Source of the DNA: Sinohyriopsis cumingii
Taxonomy: Eukaryota; Mollusca; Bivalvia; Unionida; Unionidae
Reading direction: 5' to 3'
DNA length: 64,000 bases
NCBI GenBank assembly: GCA_028554795.2
Contig: CM068829.1
Coordinates: 134,096,579 to 134,160,578 of the forward strand
Under the pieces are notes generated by a model. It was not told the DNA's origin. It searched no databases and saw only the letters and a list, made by a program, of their open reading frames with translations. Below are positions 7,440 to 20,921 of this stretch, piece by piece. Position numbers and translations under genes: made by a program. Position 1 is the first letter of the stretch; each line of letters opens with the position of its first letter.

Positions 7440-7478
7440 GGCCCTTTTCAGGGCCAGCCATATTTCTCGAAAAGAGAT
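7440..7478 (+). terminator. Histone-type 3' stem-loop and purine-rich downstream element, cassette 3
   Basis: GGCCCT-TTTC-AGGGCC (7,440-7,455) matches the histone stem-loop consensus base for base, preceded by CCCAAA and followed by GAAAAGAGAT (7,469-7,478). Its outer stem pair is G-C where cassettes 1 and 2 have A-T, so both arms changed together. Confidence 0.9.
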
Positions 7479-7563
7479 AGCCTTTCCATTGCCTACCCCT
7501 TTTTTTAAATTTAAATTTAAATTTAAATTAAAAAAAAAAAATCCCAAAAGCCCAAACTCTATT

Positions 7564-7853
7564 CCCCATGTTAATTTCCCCTTGTCGCTAGACAGACCCA
7601 CCCTGTTTAAATTCCTTTGACGCTATACAGTCCCCTATTCCCATGTTAATTTCCCCTTGTCGCTAGACAGACCCACACTATAGTTCCATGTTAAATTCCC
7701 CTTGTCGCTAGAGTGACCCACGATTTATTCCCATGTTAATTTCCCTTGTCGCTAATCTGACCCACGATTTTTCTCCATGTTAAATTTCCCTTGTCGCTAA
7801 TCTGTCCCAGGGGGGTCTGTAATGCTAATTCCCATTGTCGCTAATGTATCCCC
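7564..7853. repeat. Seven iteron-like direct repeats at right end of element A
   Basis: A unit of about 36 bp around CCATGTTAATTTCCCCTTG and TCGCTAGACAGACCCAC recurs at ~7,564, 7,605 (diverged), 7,640, 7,686, 7,731, 7,775 and 7,819, with 40-55 bp spacing. The constant core is TTGTCGCTA. Divergence increases to the right. Position at the element end suggests a replication or terminal-protein region, or tandem debris of a terminal repeat; not a CRISPR array, since spacers are short and partly alike. Confidence 0.7.
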
Positions 7854-7860
7854 CTTTACT

Positions 7861-8261
7861 ACTAACACTTCTCAGATCTGGGACAGCATATAAACCTGTA
7901 GGTTAGTCTAATATGGTTAAATGAAACGAATACATCCTCTCTTATTCAAGTTTCACATTTGTCGAAATTCCAAAGGTTAATGCATCCTTCCCTACACTGA
8001 AATCACAGTATTTGTGACGTACTTATGCACTTACCTACCCGCTGTACAAACTTCCTATCAATATATGTACATTCATACATATACAGACTGACACATCTAT
8101 ACATAAGTGTATATGTACACATATGCATAGGTCATATTACATACATACATACATGCATGCATACATACATACATACATACTTACATAATGTTGCCTATTT
8201 CATTGTGATACATTGGAGAATGGAGAATGTTCGCAAGTAGAATTTATAGGAAAAGACTGAC
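7861..8261. other. No gene seen; CATA microsatellite
   Basis: AT-rich host DNA with a degenerate (ACAT)n tract at about 8,130-8,185. No coding signal seen. Confidence 0.5.
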
Positions 8262-8470
8262 GTGTGTACGTGTGTGATTAGGATTTTTAACGTAGCTTTA
8301 AAAAGTTTTCAGTCATATCGCTACGATGTCTGCAGTCTGACATTTTTGTAGTCATATCTGCTAAGCGAGGCAGCTGCTAGTACCATTTTTATAAGTCTCT
8401 GTTATGACCCGAACCCGCGACCTCCCGTATCGGAGGCCGACGCTCTAACCAATTAGGCCACCGGAGCGGT
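8262..8470 (-). mobile_element. tRNA-derived SINE, copy 1
   Basis: Read on the minus strand it starts with a tRNA-like head (8,407-8,470) containing an A box and a B box (GGGTTCGGGTC region). It continues through a body with AGCTGCCTCGCTTAGC and TGCAGACATCGTAGCGATAT and ends with AAAGCTACGTTAAAAATCCT. The same order and motifs occur on the + strand at 19,377-19,690, so it is a dispersed family. Confidence 0.75.
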
Positions 8471-10732
8471 TCACAATCTTTTGTAAATTCCGTGTGAGAA
8501 AGCATACATTATCCTTCCGTGGGTCAGTGATTCTTTATAGGGGTTTACCGGGGTTCTTCCTCCACCATTTATTCTGGCCGTCATGTATAGTCTAACTTGC
8601 GCAGAGAAATGGTATTAAAACCCCAAAGCACCATCAGCAACAACAACAACAACATACAGTCATGCATGATCGGCCTTGTTTTTTAAAAAAGAATTTTGGG
8701 TGTTACATTTAGGATTTCAGTATGTTTTGTTTGTGTCATCAATAAATGTCTGTGTTGGGTGTTGTCGGATTACACGTTAAATTGTAAAGTTTTTTAAAGT
8801 AAAATGTACGGATTTTCGTTTCATTACTAAAAAGGTCGAACATTAAATAACATGTAAGCGCATATGATAGATTATACGGTTTATGGGAGTTTTATATTAA
8901 TTAAGTTGGTTTGCCCATTCCAGGACCCAAATGTGTTTAAACGTATGTATCTTTCTGTGAAGGTCCTCAACGAGTTTTATCGCGCATCAGTCGCATCATG
9001 TATAATTATTTTAAAACTATATTTATAGTTTTACACTTTCTTAGATATATTTAAAATAAGTGCATGCTATTTAAAACAAATGAATATGTATTTCATCATT
9101 ATCTTATAATATCTATTTATTTGTCTATCATGTGATGTATTAAAACATCCAACAATTGAGACTTATAGATGAATTCTAAAAACATTTCTCCAGAAGAAGT
9201 AACGAATTACAAACATAATCAGAATTCTGTACCACATTATACAAATAGCATACTTGGCAAGGAAAGATGATATAAACCAATATTTAAGAAAATAAACTTT
9301 ATATATTTTTTCCTTTAGGAAACAAAGCCAGCCACAACAAATAGTCAATGAAGCAGATACAAATTTGAAGGAAACAAAAACAAAAACAATGTATTATTTC
9401 CATTTTAAAGATTAGCATGATAGCACCCATTGACACTGAAAACAACAGGACTATGACAACGTGCTATATCAGTTATTCAGTTAACAGTAACTTGTGCAGC
9501 TTTGCTGAATATATGTTTACCAATCCATAATTATAAAAGTAAAATCTTAGAATAAAAATTATTTGTAATACGCAAGGCTGCATGCTATGTCAAACAATGT
9601 TTGTATTCAGTTATGTCGAAGGGGTGTGTGATCCCACTTAGTATGATGTTTTGCTTATTGTTATCAGGAGATGATTCGATGACGGTGTTATTGCCCGGAT
9701 CGAGTAAGCAATAAAATAAAATACGCAATTAATGGATGCAATAAGAGAGATTTGAGCTGGGGTTTGAAATAGAACAACACGAGTTCCCGTATTAAAAATA
9801 TATAATTTAATTAATTACATAAACAAAATGAAATTGAACATGACATTTAAATAATACACTTTCTCTTAGAAATAGTTACAAAATTTATGCCAAATTCAAA
9901 TAGTCGATTTTTTTTTAAATCAGTAAAACAAATAAAATCACAGAATCGAGTGAATGATGAAGCTCAAATTGTTGGCATGTCACATCAAAATTTTAACACT
10001 CCCATCGAAGTCAAAATAACTCTCTCTTGACTACCTTTATTAATAACTATTCTAGAAAATATCATTTTAAGAAACCTATTTCAAGTGGCACAAGATTTCC
10101 CAATATTTGGCTCTGCTTTGTCTCAACTTTGTCATTTTTCGGTACTTGATCTTACATTAACACAACTGTCTCACCGTCATCCGAGCGGACTCTAACTAAA
10201 ATTCGATCATACCTCCCAACAAGAGAGGTTAACCATCACAAGCTACAAACTGTATTGCGAGCCTAGTCCATACGTCAGTCTTAAAATGGTTACGTGTCAT
10301 GCTACCACGACGGAATGTACTGCGAACATATCTACAAAATTTTGCACCTTTACAAACTAATATTAATTCACAATCATTCATTTGGCATGAATTTTCTACA
10401 AACCACATTTTCAAAGAATCACACAACGATGATGCCTCTGTGGAAAATATCTGCTAATAACGTACCGAAGAAACTGTAAATGTCTGCAAAGCCAGAAAGA
10501 TTTAAAAAGGAATTCAAGTACTGTATACTATATTATTCGCCTAGCCCCACCCCACCCAACCTCAGGACAGTTTGTACCCTCCTTGAGAATTTAGAAAGGA
10601 AAACCATCAAGGATTTTAAAAAGCATGAGCAAAATTTAGTCGTTTAATTAATTAATTTATAATGTCTAGCCGCATTCTTGCCAGGTGGTTCTTAACGCCG
10701 TCGCCTTATTCGTAATTCAAATAAAATGATTA
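8471..10732. other. Non-coding host DNA
   Basis: The first ~170 bp, ending in a (CAACAA)n tract at 8,636-8,655, looks like another SINE-type tail. The rest is AT-rich with only short random ORFs; no gene recognised. Confidence 0.45.

Positions 10733-10796
<64 letters not shown>
10733..10796. repeat. (TA)n microsatellite
   Basis: About 32 uninterrupted TA units. Confidence 0.95.
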
Positions 10797-10801
<5 letters not shown>

Positions 10802-12336
10802 TGACTGACAGGATTGGTTAATAATGTAAGATATTTTTCTAGGAAAAAGAATCTTTTGAGTGCTTAAGTGGATAAAGAATAGAGAAATTGTTTTATTGAT
10901 GGAATTTCAGTCCTTTAACAGTCTTGAGTTGGAACACTCATTACTGATGATATCATCTGACTCTTTGGTGCGAAAGTGAGATCACATGGCTCAAACATGC
11001 AGATCCAGAAAATGCGGCGGCTCATATTCTTTTCTCTACACAGAAGCTGACATCCAGGTTTCATTTATACTGGAAAATATATGTTTGATCATGAGCATTC
11101 AGAAATTTAAAGTCATTTACTTTTTAATATCATAGTGTTTGCATTGGTTTATTACTATGGGAACTGAATTAGTACCGTGAGTCCTTAAGATTAAATAACT
11201 AGACTGATCACTATCCTTTTCCGGATCTTGGAAAAGTCCATCTTCATTGAAAAGGTAAGGTTTCTTCGGCAAGATATACATAAATTAAAAGATGTATACA
11301 TCCAATATTTGCAATGTCCAGTTTTAATATTTCTGAGAAATCATATTGAACACAGTGAAATGTGCAAATGGTATAACGTCTATGCGCATCGGTTTAAAGT
11401 GTTTTAACTCCCAAAGTTAAGGAAATTTGAGGAGTTATTCAGAGTTTACCGAAGACGAAGAACTACATCGCTCCCGCTGACTGAAAAAAAAAAAATAGAC
11501 TCGACTTCGCCAATATGGTGGGGCTGTTTGTCAAGAAAGTCCTGATTGGTTTGAAACCATGGGCGCCTGTACATAGGGTGCATGGTTTCGGTCTACATCT
11601 GTAAAACTTAATAGCTGACAACTACATGTTTACCCCAACCCACCCAGCCCCTGAAAATAATTCCGCGGCGCCTTGTTTGAAACGCGAACAGTATGATAGT
11701 TTTAGAGACCCTCTTGTGACAATCACGTTAGAAATTATAAACTGATGAATGAAACGGCAAAGATTTATGTATGTCTCCACATCTGTGGTGATTCTGTTCG
11801 CTTCTAAAATCGGTGGTGGTGGTGGTGGTGGTGTGTGTGGGGAGGGGGATGGAACAAACTGCTCGCGGGAGGAGGAGGGGAGGGGAAGTCGAATACTATA
11901 GTTGTTCCATGGAGACACGAACTGTACTGTTAATAATAATAATAATAATATTAACTATCAATTTTCACGACTTATCTTAATAAACCCATCAATTATTAGC
12001 AAAGATATGTACGTGCATAGACTGTATATACTGCGCCATTTGATCTATGTACAATGAACTTGAATGTGTAAAACAATTCACGATTATCGATGCTTCATAA
12101 TAGATGGTTTTTATATAATTGAGAAATTAATAAATTTGCGTAAATCCTGAATAAGAATTATTGCGTGTCACTTCTTCGTTTCAACATTAAACCTTAGTCA
12201 ACTTTTCATTAATTTTACCCTTCACACACCGATTATTGTAGTTATTAGTATGTTTTTTAAAAGATGCAATTGATTTTTTTGTGGAACCTGTACATTATAT
12301 GAAAATTTGCATTGAAAAAAAAAAGAAAAAAAGGAA
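10797..12336. other. Non-coding host DNA
   Basis: Contains (GGT)n at 11,813-11,832, a G-rich stretch to 11,885 and (AAT)n at 11,932-11,950. The segment CCTGACTCTTTGGTGCG-like near 10,950 recurs near 42,165, so part is a dispersed repeat. No gene seen. Confidence 0.45.
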
Positions 12337-12408
12337 GGGCTCGTCCGGGATTTGAACCCGGGACCTCTCGTACCCAAAACGAGAATCATACCCCTAGACC
12401 AACGAGCC
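12337..12408 (-). tRNA. tRNA-Pro (anticodon TGG)
   Basis: On the minus strand, GGCTCGTTGGTCTAGGGGTA begins a full cloverleaf. The acceptor stem GGCTCGT/ACGAGCC pairs perfectly, the A box is TGGTCTAGGGG and the B box GGTTCAAATCC. The anticodon stem CTCGT/ACGAG encloses TTTGGGT with TGG at 34-36. 72 nt with the discriminator base, no intron. An oligo-T run follows it (the plus-strand AAAAAAAAAAG at ~12,315-12,330), giving a Pol III terminator. Confidence 0.93.
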
Positions 12409-13302
12409 GTTGTTAAAGAACACCCGTCTCGTAGTTTCATATAGATTTTAATGCTGTTCGGTTCCTTACAATTTAAAACAAAAAAGAAGAAAATAAAAGG
12501 CAAAAGGACCACCATGTATATATTTAATATAAATTTCCTGGAAGTAATATTTGCTGATTTTTACCGAAGGCCTCTTATACTATAAACTGCGTATTTGGAC
12601 TCTACTATCAACTGTTTTCAGACTAATCTCCGCTTGTTTCTGTTCTATTTAGCCAGCCAATAACCCTTATCGCTCCAAACAAGGGCACGCCCCTAGAATA
12701 TGTTGGTCTCCGCCTCCCTTTATTTGTGTGTTTTTTTTTTTTTTTTGTTGTTGACCAGACATGTCAAAAATAGTTGGTCTAGGTACGCACAAAACACAAA
12801 CGCTCATATCACTGGATATATATATATATATATCATCCCATAAGGTATAAGGCTAAACTGACGGATTGGCTTACTGCGTCAATTTTATTCACAACACAAA
12901 TAAAGGAAGCTTTCAATTTGTGTTACAAAGAGGATAGGTAGGTAGACCTTTGTGTGAGGACTGCGGGTTAGTGACCTCATGTATCTGCAGACCGACTAAA
13001 GTGTTCAAGGCTTATACTTTATAATAAGATTGGGTTATGTCCACCTGTCTCTGATGTTAAGTTCTGCAGCTACCATACAAATATAAAGTCCTTTATTTTA
13101 GGTGAATTTGCTTTTTGAAGTAGGAGAGGTACACACTGTTTGGTACATTGTCCTCTGACCTAGTTCTTATATAATATGATATAATGTGATGTATCTAATA
13201 TCACCTATGTGAAGTTCAATATATGCTGATATGAATAAAACACAACTCATAGTCAAAACAATTAATTTTAGTCCTAATATGTAGTTTGGTAGCAAAGCAC
13301 AC
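12409..13302. other. Non-coding host DNA
   Basis: Segments near 12,560-12,690 align with 18,060-18,285, part of an old duplication that includes the tRNA-Pro gene. A short (TA)n lies at 12,818-12,833. No gene seen. Confidence 0.45.
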
Positions 13303-13420
13303 ATATGAATAGTCTGGTTCCCTGCTTAGTATGCTCTCTGCGTTGCCCTCCGCTATACTATTAGTATAGCGGAGGGCAACGCAGGGAGCATACTAAGCAG
13401 GGAACCAGACTAACATATGA
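13303..13420. repeat. Near-perfect 51-bp-arm palindrome
   Basis: TAGTCTGGTTCCCTGCTTAG through CGCTATACTA is followed after one base by its reverse complement, ending CCAGACTA at 13,412. Only one mismatch is seen (CTCT versus CCCT). CATATG flanks extend it slightly. Confidence 0.95.
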
Positions 13421-14159
13421 AATAGCAGCTGAAATAGTTCAAGGACCATTACATACACATTAATATAAGACACAGCTTGGTACCTCATACAATTGTTTTT
13501 GACAAGCTAGACTAAGTATACTTGTTACTTGTACAGTACCGAGCTATATCACAGATTATTGAAAAAATTAAGGTTGGTTATAGGTATAAACGGTACCACT
13601 TGTGCAAGCCCAGGTGGGTGGAGCTTAAGGTGTAGGAACATTGTATTCAGAAATAAACAATAAAACAAGCTGTGATTGTTGCATTATGTAAGAGTTTTAC
13701 TTTATGTTAGGCTTTTTAAAAAAAGTTGAGCCTCTTGGCAACATGTGAGATTATGTTAATTCATAGTTAGATCATAGCTTTTATTTTTTATGATTTTTAT
13801 AAAATGTGGTACACATGGCTGAAAATATATCTGTTATGACTAGATAACTCTTCCCCCTGTCTAGTTCCAGCAGAGTTATATCTTAAATGCAGTGGACTAC
13901 CTGGTTTTGTCCTTGTCAAATTCACAGTCTAATATTGTTCTCTATGATAGTGTGTGACATGCATGCTGAGGTAGGATATAAAGTATATTTATTTCACGAA
14001 ACATTAGCATTGAGGTCTATGGAAAAACAATTGGTACCGTAATAACATATAGCCAGGCACTGAGGATACGCAGAATTTGCTTCGACGATGAAACCACAGG
14101 TTATACTACCGATAAGGTGATATCGTGTTGTCAGAGATTGCGCCGTACTTTATTGATAA
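13421..14159. other. Non-coding host DNA
   Basis: AT-rich sequence without recognisable coding or repeat structure. Confidence 0.4.
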
Positions 14160-14965
14160 AACGTCAGACTCCTGTGATGAAACATCTCTAAAAAGGTCTG
14201 AAGAGCAATCTAAACATTTAATTTACCGAGGCTACGACAAAGACCTGATTGCGGAGGCAACCTAAAGGGCTAAACAAACAAACCGCGATGACCTACTTAA
14301 ATATGGAAAGAAGGAAACAGCTGATATGATTCCATTTATCCTCACCTACCTACCATCCAGACAACCCCAACGTAGGTAAAAACATCGGTAAACACTGGCC
14401 TATCGTGGAATCGTCGGACGCACTAAAGTTAATCTTCCCGAACAAACATGTGGTAGCCTACCGGGGACCAAAAAAACCTCAAGGACATCCTAGTCAGGAC
14501 GAAGCTTACGCCAATCACTAATCAAGACCACCCAGATGAATTTGGCCCCTGTGGCGATAAAAGGTGCACAACCTGTCAGCATATGATAGAGGCTAGGACA
14601 TTTTCTAGCACAGTGACTAGAGAAAAGCTAAACATACGTGGTCCAAACAAAACGAACAAAACAGAGTGTAATTTATCTCAGCACATGCAAGATATGTAGC
14701 CTTCAGTATGTCGAATAAAATGAAAAGCTACACAAAAGGATTGACCTTCATAGATCTGATTGGATGACAAAGAAGCTGTACAGTAACCTGATCACAGAAT
14801 ATTTGTCTTCCCTGGCCACACCTTCAGTGATATAACACTTATTGCAATTGCTCACAACCCCAACTGGAGTTCTGAAACCAGAAAAGAAAAGGATACGCCG
14901 CTAATTAAGATCATTGAAACCAAGCGGTTTAAACAAAGAAGACTAAAAAAAACGACAGCCATGCA
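14160..14965 (+). mobile_element. Decayed Penelope-like retroelement, RT C-terminus plus GIY-YIG domain
   Basis: Conceptual frames (broken by several stops and shifts) show YRGYDKDLIAEA, then DMIPFILTYHPDNPNVGKNI and HWPIVESSD, the usual end of a Penelope-like reverse transcriptase. Further on are DEFGPCGDKRCTTCQHM, a Cys-rich linker typical of these elements, and YLSTCKICSLQYV with KLHKRIDLHRSDW, the GIY-YIG endonuclease core. These elements copy RNA into DNA at chromosomal nicks made by the GIY-YIG domain. This copy is dead: at least four stops and two frame changes are visible, and the RT catalytic core is missing upstream. Confidence 0.75.
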
Positions 14966-15869
14966 CAAATACAATTATCTTTTGCAGCCGATACAAATAA
15001 TTCTCTAAATTTGTTAAGTAGCCTATACCTTCTGCTATAACAATGAAATATCCGGGATATGATTTGCAAATACATAAATTTACATAAAATAACATATGTC
15101 GTTATGGCTCATCGATTTCTAGGTCAATACAAATATTTTCCAACATCCTCATCAAGTGGAAATAAACTAGTTGAAACATAATACATTTAAAGGTTTAACT
15201 CCTGTAGAAATATTCATGCAACATTTTGCAAACACAACTGGTTTTCTGCTTTATTTGTTTGTCCTGTCTATGTTTTGTATTTGCCTTTTGAAAAAGACTC
15301 GTTAAGAGTCGAAAGCGCTCAGGCTTAGATACTAGTTTTGCACTGTTTGTACGTATATATGGTTGCTCTTAAAAGCCGGTTATTTTTGTGATGACCTTTC
15401 TACCGAGCCTTGCGAATGAGGAGTGTAAAGGACGTAAAATTGAATTCGCAGTGAGACAGTTCTGCATGCATCTGAGAGAGACAGACAGACAGAGACAGAA
15501 TAACAAACTATCTGTCGTCAAAGCTACGAGCCGGACCATCGGATTTTGTTGTAAACGATGACAAAATGAATCGTTTCCTGACATGAAGGCGTGTGTTCAG
15601 TATTGTTATACCATCTGAATACTGTGAAAAGAAAGTTAGATATATTTGAAAATGTATTAATTCGATATACGTTTTCATCAACATTAGAATCGAATGTTTT
15701 CTTCAATAAGAATTTGCTTTAAAAACGGCTGGCATTGGTTGATAAATGTAATATCCTCTATATTGATTATAAAGAAAAAAATTATGCTAATTATAAATAT
15801 TTCCTAGGAGATTAGTAGACATAAGCATTAATATAATCATGGAAAAAGATACAGACTGATATACTATTT
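14966..15869. other. Non-coding host DNA
   Basis: The part from ~15,530 (AAACGATGACAAAATGAATC) recurs near 18,445 (AAACGATGACAAAACTAATC), so it belongs to a dispersed or duplicated segment. No gene seen. Confidence 0.45.
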
Positions 15870-17865
<1,996 letters not shown>

Positions 17866-17937
17866 GGGCTCGTCCGGGATTTGAATCCGGGACCTCTCGT
17901 AACCAAAATGAGAACCATACCCTTAGACTAATGAGTA
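17866..17937 (-). pseudogene. tRNA-Pro (TGG) pseudogene
   Basis: Clearly homologous to the tRNA-Pro at 12,337, with anticodon loop TTTGGTT and an intact T arm. However, the 5' acceptor strand is ACTCATT instead of GGCTCGT, so most acceptor pairs are lost, and the anticodon stem has mismatches. Flanking similarity to 12,409-12,690 shows a DNA-level duplication. Confidence 0.8.
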
Positions 17938-18629
17938 GCTGTGAAACATATATATCATTCTTACATATAGAATTTAGAGCCATTCAACACTGCATTACAA
18001 TAGAAATGCAAACTATATATGTTATACATGCTTCTTTTAAGTAACAGGCACTGATATTGCCGACATCATCTTTTATTAGTAACTGCGGACGTGGACTGTA
18101 CTATCAAATGTTTTCCGAATAACGTGTGTGTTTCAGCTACACTAGTCAATGTAGACTGATAAATCAGCCCTTCACCCGTGATGATATTTAAAACATCGGC
18201 CATCAGCATCAACAGAGACGTGTGGGGTTGATTTATCGGACTATAGTCAATCTAACGTATCGCTCAAACATGGACACACCCCTTTGTACAGCACTCACAC
18301 GCCAGTACATTCATCTACGTCACTCTATAAGGTAACTTAGGTGATGTTTATTGTGATGACCATTATACCTTGAGTGACGAATACGCAGTGTATAGCACGT
18401 GGAGTTGTGAAATCTATGAGCCGAATCATTGGGCGATGTTGTAAACGATGACAAAACTAATCGTTTCCTGACATGTCTGCGTATGCTCAATGATTGTATA
18501 CCATTCAAATACTGTAAAAAGAAATTTAGATATATTTAAACATGTATTAATTTGATATAGGTCTTGATCAATATTAGAATCGAATGTTTTCTTCAATAAT
18601 CATGAAAAAAGATAAGGACTGATACAAGA
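17938..18629. other. Non-coding host DNA, duplicated segment
   Basis: 18,060-18,285 aligns with 12,560-12,690 and 18,420-18,600 with 15,530-15,710. No gene seen. Confidence 0.45.
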
Positions 18630-18870
18630 TTTTATTGGAGTCCTTTCTGGTCAATAGACATCTCAAGAAACACATATTTATTTCAAACCCATATCATTTT
18701 TTAAACCCATATCATTTGCATATTTATTTATTTATTTATTTAATTATTTATTTATTTATTTATTTATTTTATCTGAGTGTCATTATGAACAGTCATATAA
18801 TTTATCCAAGCAATTAGTAAACTTAACTATTAGTACACATTTAACCAATGTACCATTAATCCACACGTTT
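18630..18870. repeat. Dispersed repeat copy 2 with (TTTA)n
   Basis: TTATTGGAGTCCTTTCTGGTC matches copy 1, with a (TTTA)n tract at 18,718-18,770 and the TTTATCCAAGCAATTAG tail. Confidence 0.65.
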
Positions 18871-19034
18871 CAAATATTATAAATATTAAAATGTATTTTA
18901 AAATATTTTCCGATGATCACAATACCGCACATAAGATCTGTAGAACAATCTACAATTGTATACGCTATACAAGGCTGTTTCTACTGTTGCCAGATTTGAA
19001 AATGTATATATACTCATATTTTATACCGATAAAA

Positions 19035-19246
19035 TATTTTCTTGGAGTCCGTTCTTGTCAATAGATATCTCTAAAGACTGATATGTATTTCCATACTAAA
19101 TAAAAGCGTATCATTGCATATGTCTTTATTTGTTTGTCTGAGTGACGTTATGTACAATCATAAAATGTCTGTATCCAAGCAATCATTATACATAACAATT
19201 ATTGTACAATTAACCTCTGTACATTTAATCCACACGCTTGAAAAAG

Positions 19247-19340
<94 letters not shown>
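19035..19340. repeat. Dispersed repeat copy 3 ending in (TA)n
   Basis: TCTTGGAGTCCGTTCTTGTC begins the copy, which ends CACACGCTTGAAAAAGTTA followed by ~45 TA units (19,248-19,339). Confidence 0.7.
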
Positions 19341-19341
<1 letters not shown>

Positions 19342-19376
19342 AACTTTTTTCAAATGTATTTTTACAATATTTTGAG

Positions 19377-19690
19377 ACCGCTCCGGTGACCAAGTGGTTA
19401 GAGCGTCCGCCTCGGATGCGGGAGGTCTTGGGTTCGATCCCCGGCCGAGTCATATCAATGACTTACAAAAATGGTAGAAACAGCTGCCTCGCTAGGCGCT
19501 CAGCATTAAGAGGTTAGTGTTTGGTTAGTCTTAGGACTGGTCGGCCTGGTGTCAGGATAATGTAACTGGGTGGGACATCATGCTACATGTCTGCGGCACG
19601 ATGCCCCAGTGCTAGGCATCTTTATGAACTGTCACACTGCAGACATCGTAGCGATATGACTGAAAAATTGCTAAAGCTACGTTAAAAATC
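19377..19690 (+). mobile_element. tRNA-derived SINE, copy 2 (full length)
   Basis: The head CCGCTCCGGTGACCAAGTGG has an A-box-like segment and the B box GGTTCGATCCC (19,430-19,441). The body carries AGCTGCCTCGCTAGGCGCTC and TGCAGACATCGTAGCGATAT, and the tail AAAGCTACGTTAAAAATCCA leads into an (AC)n microsatellite (19,696-19,732). Inserted just after a (TA)n tract. Confidence 0.8.
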
Positions 19691-19694
19691 CAAA

Positions 19695-19735
<41 letters not shown>

Positions 19736-19817
19736 CATTCTATCTATTAGATACAGACACATATGCATTGGGATGAATATAATCTAAATACTAAACTGTA
19801 AGAACGAAGACTCGGAA

Positions 19818-19915
19818 AAAACGGCACTAGTAGTTGCTTCGCTTGGCGCTCAGCATTAAGCGGTCTGGTGTCAGGATATTTTGACTGGGTGGGACATGCC
19901 ACACGTCTGATCATG
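19818..19915 (+). mobile_element. SINE fragment (body only)
   Basis: TTGCTTCGCTTGGCGCTCAG, CATTAAGCGG and GGTGTCAGGATATTTTGACT match the middle of the SINE at 19,377, without head or tail. Confidence 0.65.
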
Positions 19916-19922
19916 CTACCGA

Positions 19923-20225
19923 CCGATTTATCTATCTATTATATCTATCTATCTATCTACGTACCTACCTACCTACCGACCGACCGACCGACCGACCGAT
20001 CTATCTATATATCTATCTATCTATCTATCCAGCCATCCATCTTTCTATCTATGTATCTATCTATCAATTTACCTACCTACCTATCTAATATGTCTATCTA
20101 CCTATCTACTTATCTATCTATATATTTATGTATCTATTCATCCATCTATCTATCTATCAGTCCATTCGTCCATCCGTCCATCCATCCATCTATCTATATA
20201 TCTATCTATCTACCTATCTATCTAA
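19923..20225. repeat. Compound tetranucleotide microsatellite
   Basis: Blocks of CTAT, CTAC, CGAC and CCAT repeats. The repetitive peptide ORF over it is an artefact. Confidence 0.93.
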
Positions 20226-20921
20226 ACAGACTAGAATCAGGTCGATTTTTGTCCAGTGCATAGAATTGCATTTCATCAAATGGGCTGGACATGTACCCAT
20301 ATATGTCCTTCACACGATCATACGCTGATGATGAAAGAGCCATCTGTTACTTAAACAATATTAAATTCTTTCATTGTTTTTCATGCATACAATATACGAA
20401 CTGATATCCCCAATAGGACTTTTATGCTGGTAACTATAATCAGTCTAAGAACCAAATAACCCTGGCAACCAATATAGTCAACAGTATCTCTGGTGGGATG
20501 TTACGCCTAGGTAGGCCCAAACTTGAAGAAATTGGCAAGTTCAGATTTTCTCATATGGTGTACTAGCTATCTTTTTCTCATGATGGTGCATGTGTAGAGT
20601 GAGAGTGAGAGAGCGCTTTTGCTATGTAAACGCGCATGTTGTACTGAAAACGCACGTCAGAAGTTTTGATCTTAGGCATGTCAGTCACGGAAGTAGATTT
20701 AGCATTTGTTACTGAATAATGCATTATCTTCTGAACAATGCTTAGAGCGTTTCTATGATCGTTTTAAATTATATATATCTCTGATACAACAATATCCGCC
20801 ATGCACCTGTCAACAAGTATCGTTCATAATACATTATTCATTATGTGAGTGCAGACATGAAGCGAATACCTATCCAGTGGAATCAAGCATAGGAGTGAGC
20901 TGAAACGTTTACTTTGGCGTG
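20226..20921. promoter_or_regulatory. Upstream region of the host PAN-domain gene
   Basis: No ORF or repeat recognised. This ~700 bp precedes the predicted first coding exon at 20,922 and would hold its promoter and 5' UTR; no clear TATA box seen. Confidence 0.35.

Larger units (their letters stand above)
1..7860 (+). mobile_element. Element A: virus-like integrating element (Maverick/Polinton-like, F54H12.2/.3 class), truncated by window edge
   Basis: A run of + strand genes with almost no spacing (integrase, membrane protein, two capsid-like proteins, core-like protein) is followed by three small-gene cassettes and an iteron array. Base composition is visibly less AT-rich than the host DNA that begins near 7,860. 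None of the six main ORFs is interrupted, which suggests recent activity. The left end lies outside the window, so terminal repeats cannot be tested. The right limit is put at the end of the iteron array and is approximate. No DNA polymerase is visible in the part present. Confidence 0.75.

Noticed and set aside
7564..7853. Regular repeats with spacers, CRISPR-like
   Set aside because: Eukaryotic context, spacers of only a few to ~18 bp that are partly similar, repeats diverging; iterons fit better.
19923..20263. 131-residue Ser/Tyr/Ile repeat protein
   Set aside because: Tetranucleotide microsatellite.
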